NCBI GenBank assembly: GCA_027058345.1
Contig: JALUTC010000087.1
Coordinates: 1 to 5,207 of the forward strand
Source of the DNA: an archaeon
GTDB lineage: Archaea > Hydrothermarchaeota > Hydrothermarchaeia > JALTZZ01 > JALUTC01
DNA length: 5,207 nucleotides
Direction: 5' to 3'
In this document: positions 1 through 4,537 of the stretch, piece after piece
How positions within the stretch are numbered: the stretch's first letter is position 1
Layout: the number at the start of each line of letters is the position of its first letter
Translations under genes and position numbers: made by a program
Notes under the pieces: generated by a model
What the model was told of the DNA's origin: nothing
The model's input: the letters and a program-made list of their open reading frames with translations, nothing else
The model's database searches: none

Positions 1-1234
1 CTGGTAGTATATAAGGCTCTTCGAATATATCCTTTACAACGCTTATCGCATCGTCCAAGCTTCTTTCAGTTTCTGAAACGATATGTTCTGAGCCACCTCT
101 TGCCAATATTGTTACCGCTTTAGGATTCTTGCACCCGCTGATTACAACGTATTTCTTATCACCATATTTCCTCTCTTCAACTAGTTCAGCATATCCTAAA
201 TCTTCTGGATTAATATCTCTTGGACTCTTCAATATTCTTGCACCTGTTGCTCTTGCGATAATTTTAATATCCTTTTCGTCTACGGATTTAACTGCTAGAA
301 CTTTATGTCTTGCTAAATAGTGTAGTGCTAAATCATCGATATCTTTTTGGCAAATCACAACGTTTGCTCCAGCCTTAACTATTCTTTCAACCTTTTCTTG
401 CAATTCCTTATCTTCCTGTTCCATGAATGCCTTTAATTTATCTGGGGATGTAATTGTTAGCTTAGCGGTATATTCTGTCTTTTTAATCTTGAGTTCAAAT
501 CCTAAGACTGCGATTCTTGCATTTTTGATAACCTTTGGCATTAAAGGATGAGCAACTTCTTTATCTATTGCAATTCCATGTATTAATTCTGAGTCTATTG
601 TTTCACCACCAGCTTGTTTTTGGATTTTAATTGCAGACTTATCAACCTTATATTTTCCATTCAATTTTTCTGCAACCAATTTTACAGCATCAACAGCTAG
701 TTGGGCAATTTTGTCCTTTGCAGTTATTCCAGATGCTTTTGAATTCAATGCTGTTTCTGCAATTTTTATCAATGTATTTCTATCTTCAACGTTTACTTCC
801 TTTGCGTAATTCTTCAACAGTTCTAGAGATTTTTCCATCGCCATTTTATATCCTTTCATTATAATTGCTGGATGTATATTCTTATCCAACAATTCTTCAG
901 CATATTTTAACAATTCTCCTGCTAAAACAACGACGCTGGTTGTTCCATCACCAACTTCTGTTTCTTGTGTCTTTGATAGTTCTACTAGGATTTTTGCAGC
1001 TGGATGTTTAACTTCTATTGTCTTTAGAATTGTTGCACCATCATTTGTTATCGTTATATCTCCACTTGATTCCACTAACATTTTATCCATTCCTCTTGGA
1101 CCTAACGTTGTTCTTACAGTTTCTGCAATTACTCTAGCCGCCGTGATATTAATTCTTCTTGCATCCTTTCCAACAAATCTCTGCGTACCTTCGGCCAATA
1201 TTAATATAGGTTTTCCACCGGTTGCAGTTGCCAT
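1..1234 (-). CDS. ths: Thermosome subunit (group II chaperonin), C-terminus outside window
   Basis: Subunit of the archaeal double-ring chaperonin, which folds cytosolic proteins by ATP-driven closing of a built-in lid. The frame is open for 411 residues from ATG to the window edge; family members are about 540-550 residues, so roughly the last quarter is missing. Visible in order: equatorial nucleotide-binding segment with GPRGMD (45-50), NDGAT (64-68) and GDGTTS (95-100, with the Mg-binding Asp96); intermediate domain; apical domain with the helical protrusion around 263-290 (SPDKLKAFMEQED) and CQKDIDDLALHYLA (295-308); then the returning intermediate domain with the conserved SLDDA, whose Asp395 is the expected hydrolytic residue. 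The frame runs out at YILP, just before the expected Gly-rich turn that re-enters the equatorial domain. The start is supported by GAGGTGAT six bases upstream. Everything visible looks functional. Which paralogue (alpha, beta or other) cannot be said. Confidence 0.97.
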   Translation of the reverse strand, partial: MATATGGKPILILAEGTQRFVGKDARRINITAARVIAETVRTTLGPRGMDKMLVESSGDITITNDGATILKTIEVKHPAAKILVELSKTQETEVGDGTTSVVVLAGELLKYAEELLDKNIHPAIIMKGYKMAMEKSLELLKNYAKEVNVEDRNTLIKIAETALNSKASGITAKDKIAQLAVDAVKLVAEKLNGKYKVDKSAIKIQKQAGGETIDSELIHGIAIDKEVAHPLMPKVIKNARIAVLGFELKIKKTEYTAKLTITSPDKLKAFMEQEDKELQEKVERIVKAGANVVICQKDIDDLALHYLARHKVLAVKSVDEKDIKIIARATGARILKSPRDINPEDLGYAELVEERKYGDKKYVVISGCKNPKAVTILARGGSEHIVSETERSLDDAISVVKDIFEEPYILP

Positions 1235-1240
1235 TTAAAA

Positions 1241-1248
1241 ATCACCTC
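1241..1248 (-). promoter_or_regulatory. Ribosome binding site of the thermosome gene
   Basis: Minus strand reads GAGGTGAT, six bases before the ATG at 1234. It matches the anti-Shine-Dalgarno end of archaeal 16S rRNA very well. It fixes the start and shows that this gene is translated from a leadered message. Confidence 0.85.
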
Positions 1249-1275
1249 TTAATTTATTATTATTTTTCTTCAAAT

Positions 1276-1305
1276 TAAAATCAAAGTTAACATCAAAATC
1301 AAAAT
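1276..1305 (-). repeat. Hexamer-periodic repeat in the thermosome leader/promoter
   Basis: On the plus strand, five successive six-base units read TAAAAT, CAAAGT, TAACAT, CAAAAT, CAAAAT (1276-1305), with TCAAAT just before them. The exact word ATCAAA occurs at 1280, 1292 and 1298. The block lies between the proposed TATA box and the proposed transcription start of the chaperonin gene, where an archaeal heat-shock or global regulator could bind. Binding is inference; simple AT-rich low complexity is the alternative. Confidence 0.5.
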
Positions 1306-1310
1306 ATAAA
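1301..1310 (-). promoter_or_regulatory. Probable TATA box of the thermosome gene
   Basis: Minus strand reads TTTATATTTT. It resembles the archaeal TATA consensus and is the best candidate in the gap. Counting about 25 bases downstream from its centre places the start near 1281, giving a leader of about 45 bases with the good ribosome binding site at its end. It sits directly after the S27ae stop, so the chaperonin can be expressed independently of the ribosomal genes. Confidence 0.5.
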
Positions 1311-1313
1311 AAA
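1308..1313 (-). terminator. Possible U-tract terminator after S27ae
   Basis: Six consecutive T on the minus strand follow the S27ae stop codon immediately, and further T-rich runs continue to about 1261. Archaeal RNA polymerase can terminate at U-tracts without a hairpin. The tract overlaps the proposed chaperonin TATA box, so the two readings compete or coexist. Confidence 0.3.
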
Positions 1314-1487
1314 TTATTTATATTCTGTGTATCCACATTTTCCGCACGAATATCTGTCTTTATGTTCTGCTAAGAATACGCCTTCTCCACATCTTGGACA
1401 GAATTTTCTCAATCTTTCAACTCTATCTCCCACGATTTTATAATATTTCCATCTTGCATGCAAGAATTTTGGCTTTTTTTCGCTCAT
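1314..1487 (-). CDS. rps27ae: 30S ribosomal protein S27ae (zinc ribbon)
   Basis: Small zinc-ribbon protein of the archaeal small ribosomal subunit, homologous to the ribosomal part of the eukaryotic ubiquitin-S27a fusion; here it stands alone, as usual in archaea. The 57-residue product is highly basic near the N-terminus and carries one zinc site, CPRC (30-33) and CGKC (48-51), joined by the family's typical [12 protein letters not shown] segment, ending CGYTEYK. Length is normal. The ATG overlaps the TGA of the S24e gene by two bases (ATGA), so the two are translationally linked; a GGAGGG site lies six bases upstream inside the S24e tail codons. The S24e-S27ae pairing is common in archaeal genomes and supports both calls. 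Confidence 0.96.
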   Translation of the reverse strand: MSEKKPKFLHARWKYYKIVGDRVERLRKFCPRCGEGVFLAEHKDRYSCGKCGYTEYK

Positions 1488-1816
1488 TCCTTACCCTCCT
1501 CTTCTTCAATATCTATTCCGAATATATTTTTTAATTCTTCTTTAGAAAAGTTTTTTCTTAACTTGTGTAATGCCTCGTATTTTTTTACAAATTCTCTTGA
1601 ATCATATATTTTTACATATACTTTACATTTTCTCATACCATATTCCTGTTTTATATTATCGACGATTAAACAATATTTATCCGCGTTAAACAATGCTACC
1701 AATTTTTCCCTGCATTCTTTTCTACTTATTGTTGCTCCATCGGTTTTTATTTCTACATGTATTTCTCTTCTTTTTAGCAGTGGATTATACCTTTCATTAA
1801 TAACCTTTATCTCCAT
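1484..1816 (-). CDS. rps24e: 30S ribosomal protein S24e
   Basis: Small-subunit ribosomal protein shared by archaea and eukaryotes. The product begins [18 protein letters not shown], the usual S24e start with the conserved ERYNPLLKR, followed by [15 protein letters not shown], the central [16 protein letters not shown] segment and a Glu-rich C-terminus; 110 residues is about the archaeal norm. I chose the ATG at 1816. The frame also opens at a TTG at 1837, which would add seven residues (MSNFQLF) not expected in the family. Neither start has a good Shine-Dalgarno site. The DGGGP synthase gene ends 25 bases upstream, so S24e is either co-transcribed with it or read from a promoter lying inside that gene. 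The C-terminal codons double as the initiation region of S27ae. Confidence 0.94.
   Translation of the reverse strand: MEIKVINERYNPLLKRREIHVEIKTDGATISRKECREKLVALFNADKYCLIVDNIKQEYGMRKCKVYVKIYDSREFVKKYEALHKLRKNFSKEELKNIFGIDIEEEEGKE
1494..1499 (-). promoter_or_regulatory. Ribosome binding site of S27ae inside S24e
   Basis: Minus strand reads GGAGGG six bases before the S27ae ATG. The same bases encode part of the acidic EEEEGKE tail of S24e, so one short stretch serves as protein tail and as initiation signal for the next gene. Confidence 0.7.
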
Positions 1817-1841
1817 AAATAATTGAAAATTAGACAAAAAA

Positions 1842-2639
1842 TTACATCGAACCTAATATGAAGGCGATTAATCCAAAAAGCATTCCAATTTTTACAAGAG
1901 TTTTCTTAATTATAATATTTTTGAAAATCATGCTAAGAATAAAGGAGAGGATTGTTGGTATTAATCCTAATATGTATAAATTTGAGAGAATATTTAAAAT
2001 CAAGGGTAATGGGCTTAATAAAATTGCTGATACCAAAAATATATTTGAGATTTTTAAGGACATATCTATTCCATAAATTTTTGGCAATGTCATCGATATA
2101 TCTGCTTTCACATCTTCTATGTCCTTAATTATTTCTCTGGAATTATTTGATAGGAATGCGAGCAATGCTAGGATGAATGTTCTTTCAACACTTTCCCCCA
2201 GAAGTCCGCCATATATAAATGTGCTCGAAACTAAATAACTTATGGTAATGTTTTTGTATATTCCTCCAATCCTTTTAATTTTATAGGAATAAATCACGAG
2301 CAATAAAGAATTAAATATTGCCATTAAAAGATTGTAAACCTTTAAAAACATGGATAATAAAATACCTATTGAAAATAAGATATATGAGAAAATTTTCGCA
2401 GAGCCTATTCTTATAGTTCCTTTTACCAAAGGTTTATATGGTTTATTAATCCTATCTATTTCAACATCGAATACATCGTTTATAACATTTCCAGCCGCAG
2501 TTATTAAAAACGCCGATATAGAAGCAATAATCGTTTGAAAAACATTTGCACCTGAAATGTATCCACCAATGATTACCGCAATAGCAGCCATTAGACAATT
2601 AATCGGCCTTGTAATTAATATATAATCTTTAATATTCAT
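1842..2639 (-). CDS. Digeranylgeranylglyceryl phosphate synthase (UbiA family)
   Basis: Membrane prenyltransferase that adds the second geranylgeranyl chain to geranylgeranylglyceryl phosphate, the second committed step in archaeal ether-lipid synthesis (EC 2.5.1.42). The 265-residue protein is strongly hydrophobic with about eight or nine membrane segments. The first Asp-rich motif is NDVFDVEID (54-62), followed by RINKPYKPLVKG; the second is REIIKDIEDVKAD (168-180), followed by TLPKIYG. Together these bind Mg and the prenyl diphosphate, and the REIIKDIED form is typical of the archaeal lipid enzyme rather than of quinone or haem UbiA proteins. Length fits. The ATG at 2639 has no Shine-Dalgarno site but lies about 30 bases below a TATA box, so the message is probably leaderless. 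A different UbiA substrate is possible but less likely. Confidence 0.9.
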   Translation of the reverse strand: MNIKDYILITRPINCLMAAIAVIIGGYISGANVFQTIIASISAFLITAAGNVINDVFDVEIDRINKPYKPLVKGTIRIGSAKIFSYILFSIGILLSMFLKVYNLLMAIFNSLLLVIYSYKIKRIGGIYKNITISYLVSSTFIYGGLLGESVERTFILALLAFLSNNSREIIKDIEDVKADISMTLPKIYGIDMSLKISNIFLVSAILLSPLPLILNILSNLYILGLIPTILSFILSMIFKNIIIKKTLVKIGMLFGLIAFILGSM

Positions 2640-2664
2640 ATAATAAATTAAATTTTCTGAAATC

Positions 2665-2672
2665 TTTTATAA
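2665..2672 (-). promoter_or_regulatory. TATA box, leaderless promoter of the DGGGP synthase gene
   Basis: Minus strand reads TTATAAAA, centred 29-30 bases before the ATG at 2639. The predicted start is within a few bases of the ATG, which fits the absence of a ribosome binding site. It lies in the 41-bp gap after the DUF6884-like gene and gives the lipid gene its own transcription start. Confidence 0.65.
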
Positions 2673-2680
2673 GCAATTAT

Positions 2681-3118
2681 TCATCGTTCACCTTTGATAG
2701 ATTTTAGCCACTCCTTTAATTTCCTCCCCTTCTTTCCAATTCCACCTCTTGCATATTTCACATTCGCTATTTTCTCAATCCCTTTTATACATGTAAGATA
2801 ATCCTTTCCAAGACAGATGAAGATTTCATCGTAATCCTTTATAATTTCCTTAAGTTTTTTCATGACTTTTGGTCTCAATTCTAAAGCTCTACGTTTATCC
2901 ATTTTTCTATCATAATATTTTATCGGAGTATTAGGACTTATTAATCCATATTCAGCTGAAAGAATCAAGATATCTACCGATGAAGGAAACTCATTTTTTC
3001 TCATCATCCTTTTTATTATTCTGAAAAAATATCCATCGTATCTTTCTAAAGCAGGTAACAATCTTGTATCCTTCTTCTTTTTACTTGAACATGATATAAT
3101 TAAAAGATATTTTTTCAT
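2681..3118 (-). CDS. DUF6884-like protein of unknown function
   Basis: A 145-residue, very basic soluble protein without signal peptide or membrane segment. It shows the conserved blocks I associate with the DUF6884 family: an N-terminal strand ending in a Cys/Ser loop, LIISCSSKKKK (6-16); LPALERYDGYFF (21-32); ILSAEYGLISP (52-62); KYYDRKM (67-73); ICLGKDYL (101-108); and YARGGIGKK (122-130), followed by a short basic helix. The alternation of hydrophobic strands with loops carrying SCS, SAEYGL and GGIGKK suggests a Rossmann-like ligand-binding fold, perhaps a nucleotide or nucleic-acid enzyme, but no reaction can be assigned. The ATG has no Shine-Dalgarno site; a perfect 16-bp inverted repeat ends five bases upstream. 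It is divergent from the broken nuclease-like gene and followed by the separately promoted lipid gene. Family assignment is from memory. Confidence 0.7.
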   Translation of the reverse strand: MKKYLLIISCSSKKKKDTRLLPALERYDGYFFRIIKRMMRKNEFPSSVDILILSAEYGLISPNTPIKYYDRKMDKRRALELRPKVMKKLKEIIKDYDEIFICLGKDYLTCIKGIEKIANVKYARGGIGKKGRKLKEWLKSIKGER

Positions 3119-3123
3119 AAAGT

Positions 3124-3139
3124 TAGATAAGTTTATCTA
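3124..3139. promoter_or_regulatory. Perfect 16-bp inverted repeat (operator or leader hairpin)
   Basis: TAGATAA at 3124-3130 and TTATCTA at 3133-3139 are exact reverse complements around a GT centre. The right edge of the DUF6884-like gene (its ATG at 3118) is five bases away, so as DNA it could be a dimeric repressor's operator, and as RNA a small hairpin next to the start codon. Confidence 0.55.
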
Positions 3140-3140
3140 T

Positions 3141-3153
3141 TGTGTTTAACACA
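3141..3153. promoter_or_regulatory. Second inverted repeat in the divergent region
   Basis: TGTGTT (3141-3146) and AACACA (3148-3153) are exact reverse complements around one T. It begins two bases after the first palindrome, their centres 15-16 bp apart. An overlapping TTAAC (3146-3150)/GTTAA (3154-3158) pair extends the symmetry. It covers the predicted transcription start of the DUF6884-like gene (about 3143), a typical repressor position. Confidence 0.5.
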
Positions 3154-3162
3154 GTTAATTCG

Positions 3163-3171
3163 TTTATTTAA
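3163..3171. promoter_or_regulatory. TATA-like element readable in both directions
   Basis: Plus strand TTTATTTAA, minus strand TTAAATAAA. Counting 24-26 bases either way gives a start near 3143 for the DUF6884-like gene (leader about 25 bases) and near 3192 for the plus-strand gene (leader about 12 bases). A further AT-rich block, TTTTTAAATAAT at 3189-3200, is too close to the ATG at 3204 to serve it as a TATA box. Confidence 0.35.
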
Positions 3172-3203
3172 GGAATCGACAACTTTCATTTTTAAATAAT
3201 ATT

Positions 3204-3606
3204 ATGGAGGGGATTAGTAAGCAGGTTATTGGGAATGCAGGGCCTTTTTTATATCTGTTATGAATTATCGAGGAGGGGTTGGAATTGTTTACCGGCTACG
3301 AGGAATGCGAAGGGAGTTGATATCGTTATATATAGTCAGGATGCGAAAAAATCATATACAATTCAGGTTAAAGCTCTTAGAGATCGGAACGCTGTTCCTT
3401 TTGGTTCAAATCCTCAGATAATTGCAGACTTCGTTATAATTGTAAGAAACGTTCTTAATAAACCGGAAGTATTCATAATGTAATCAAACGAAGTTAAAAG
3501 GAAATTACATAAGAGAGTTAAAGGTAATAAAATCTCATACTGGTTACAAATTAAAGATTACGAGGAATTTAAAAATAAATGGAATATTATAGGTATGGGA
3601 TATTAG
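3204..3606 (+). pseudogene. Broken PD-(D/E)XK nuclease-like gene (frameshift plus in-frame stop)
   Basis: Three pieces join into one protein of about 133 residues. Frame A starts at ATG 3204 (MEGISKQVIGNAG, to 3242). From 3244 the next frame continues LFYICYELSRRGW to FIM at 3480. After TAA at 3481-3483 the same frame runs on for 40 codons (SNEVKRKLHKRV, SYWLQIKDYEEF, ending at TAG 3604-3606). All three blocks match in order the layout I know for a small uncharacterised family: GNAG-YY-CY-LS-RGWN, ATRNA-G-DI, VQVKAL-RN-VP-G, FIML-SEVK, SYWLQ. The core has the PD-(D/E)XK pattern: Asp in GVDIVIY, then QVK in TIQVKAL. One surplus base in 3240-3250 (GGG or T6 run) and one TTA-to-TAA change explain both lesions. 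The longest surviving piece (from 3229 or 3235) lacks the N-terminus and the last 40 residues. Recent inactivation or sequencing errors are the two readings. Confidence 0.82.
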
Positions 3607-3627
3607 TAATAACTTTCCCAATTGGTT

Positions 3628-4251
3628 TCATTTCAATCCATAAATTCTTTCCCTGTATTCTCGAATTAAATCGACATACTCATTTTTTAACAGCTTAGTA
3701 ATTATAAATATTTTTGCCTCCCTTTCTAAAACCATGCAAGCCTTAAATGCAAAATCTAAATTTTTACCAACACAAACTGCACCATGCCTCTCTAATAATA
3801 CGGCGTTTGCCTCTCCTAAATTATATGCTGCTACCTTAGCCAATTCCAAACTTCCAGGCTTTTCATACCTTGCAACCTTTATGTTTCGATTACCTAAGAA
3901 TATTTTATGTTCTTCCAGAATTGGTTCCAATTCCATATTGCAATTTGCAAGTACCGTAGCATAAATTGGATGAAAATGGATTATCGCGTTAACATCTGGT
4001 CTCAATTTATAAATTTCGAGATGCATCCTATATTCAATGGAAGGTCTTTTATCGTTTAAAACATTCCCTTTAAAATCCATTTCAACAATATCTTCAGGTT
4101 TAAGATTTTCGAAATCGATTCCTGTTGGAGTTATTAGAATTATGTCATTAAACCTTGCACTTATATTTCCAAAGCTCAAATACGTTAAATCGTTTTTGAT
4201 AAGCTTTATCCCTGTTTTTACAATTTCTTCCTTCAATCTCTCTTTATCCAT
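3628..4251 (-). CDS. Class II aldolase, L-fuculose-1-phosphate aldolase type
   Basis: Zinc-dependent aldolase of the class II aldolase/adducin family; the archaeal members cleave or form sugar 1-phosphates from dihydroxyacetone phosphate and an aldehyde such as lactaldehyde. The 207-residue length is close to E. coli FucA (215). Visible: phosphate-binding GNISAR (28-33) and TPTG (41-44); SIEYRMHLEIY with catalytic Glu73; IIHFHP with zinc ligands His92 and His94; ERHG with the third zinc ligand, His156. No membrane or export signal, so cytosolic. The ATG at 4251 has no Shine-Dalgarno site, and only 30 bp separate it from the divergent oxidoreductase operon. In methanogens a homologue supplies lactaldehyde for coenzyme F420; whether that applies here is unknown. 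Related functions in the same fold, such as methylthioribulose-1-phosphate dehydratase or ribulose-phosphate epimerase, cannot be excluded, though Glu73 favours an aldolase. Confidence 0.85.
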   Translation of the reverse strand: MDKERLKEEIVKTGIKLIKNDLTYLSFGNISARFNDIILITPTGIDFENLKPEDIVEMDFKGNVLNDKRPSIEYRMHLEIYKLRPDVNAIIHFHPIYATVLANCNMELEPILEEHKIFLGNRNIKVARYEKPGSLELAKVAAYNLGEANAVLLERHGAVCVGKNLDFAFKACMVLEREAKIFIITKLLKNEYVDLIREYRERIYGLK

Positions 4252-4281
4252 ATTTTTTACGTTAATAACAAAATAAAGTTT
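4252..4281. promoter_or_regulatory. 30-bp divergent promoter region, aldolase / oxidoreductase
   Basis: Only 30 bp separate the two start codons, and neither gene has a Shine-Dalgarno site, so both messages are probably leaderless. For the plus strand, CATATTTTTT at 4249-4258 is centred about 28 bases before the ATG at 4282 and overlaps the aldolase start codon. For the minus strand, TTTATTTT at 4277-4270 is the most TATA-like word but lies slightly close to its ATG; ACATAAAC at 4284-4277 has better spacing and poorer sequence. The two promoters must overlap physically, so binding at one may affect the other. Confidence 0.45.
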
Positions 4282-4527
4282 ATGTTAGTTTTAAGACAAA
4301 AGACTACCTTGGTTAATAAAACAGGTGGTTGGAGAACGTTCGTTCCTAAATTTTATGGAGATAGATGTATAGACTGCGGTTCATGTCATCTCTTTTGTCC
4401 AGATTCAGCAATAAAGAGAATAGGTAAAGCAAACTATGAAATAAATCTAGACTATTGTAAAGGATGCGGTATTTGTAGCAATGAATGCCCTACAAAAGCA
4501 ATCGAAATGGTTCTTGAAAAGAAGTAG
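4282..4527 (+). CDS. porD: Pyruvate:ferredoxin oxidoreductase, delta subunit
   Basis: Ferredoxin-like subunit that carries electrons from the thiamine-diphosphate site to external ferredoxin when pyruvate is oxidised to acetyl-CoA and CO2 (or the reverse in CO2 fixation). The 81 residues include the family's N-terminal VNKTGGWRTFVPKF segment and two [4Fe-4S] motifs, CIDCGSCHLFCP (29-40) and CKGCGICSNECP (59-70), ending in the typical TKAIEMVLEKK. All eight cluster cysteines are present. The start at ATG 4282 is first in frame and gives the normal length. The alpha subunit begins 11 bases after the stop, so they form an operon. The gamma subunit, often directly upstream, is absent: upstream lies the oppositely transcribed aldolase. 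A sister enzyme (2-oxoisovalerate oxidoreductase) has a similar subunit, so the substrate is likely but not certain. Confidence 0.9.
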   Translation: MLVLRQKTTLVNKTGGWRTFVPKFYGDRCIDCGSCHLFCPDSAIKRIGKANYEINLDYCKGCGICSNECPTKAIEMVLEKK

Positions 4528-4532
4528 GTGAT
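4526..4532 (+). promoter_or_regulatory. Ribosome binding site of the alpha subunit gene
   Basis: AGGTGAT, overlapping the stop codon of the delta gene and ending five bases before ATG 4538. The GGTGAT core is the same as upstream of the thermosome gene. It decides the alpha start and shows that internal operon genes here use Shine-Dalgarno initiation. Confidence 0.8.
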
Positions 4533-4537
4533 GATAT

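Noticed and set aside
129..864. Short plus-strand frames within the thermosome gene.
   Set aside because: The minus strand is a continuous, well conserved chaperonin frame through the whole region, and these frames have no recognisable motifs.
1458..1826. Long plus-strand frame opposite the S24e/S27ae genes.
   Set aside because: It is antisense to two clearly recognised ribosomal protein genes and its product is a low-complexity Phe/Ser/Leu-rich sequence typical of the reverse strand of an AT-rich gene.
1817..1837. TTG start for S24e adding seven residues.
   Set aside because: The family starts at the MEIKV-type segment and there is an ATG exactly there; the upstream extension has no ribosome binding site.
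3204..3263. Stand-alone 19-codon peptide gene beginning MEGISKQVIG.
   Set aside because: Its first 13 residues are the expected N-terminus of the nuclease-like family and the remainder is the out-of-frame continuation, so it is a fragment of the broken gene.
3229..3483. Intact 84-residue gene starting at TTG 3229.
   Set aside because: No ribosome binding site at a usable distance, and homologous sequence continues both upstream in another frame and downstream past the TAA.
3481..3483. TAA read as a recoded sense codon.
   Set aside because: TAA serves as a normal stop elsewhere in the window (S27ae, DGGGP synthase), and the same gene has a frameshift that recoding does not explain.
3607..3627. 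CCAATTGG palindrome (3618-3625) in the convergent gap as a bidirectional terminator.
   Set aside because: Only 4-bp arms with no loop and no T-run on either strand directly after it; it is better explained by chance.
3623..3640. GGTTTCATTTCAATCC near the aldolase end recalls the GTTTCAAT edge of archaeal CRISPR repeats.
   Set aside because: It occurs once, lies mainly in the aldolase coding sequence, and no second copy or spacer pattern was seen.
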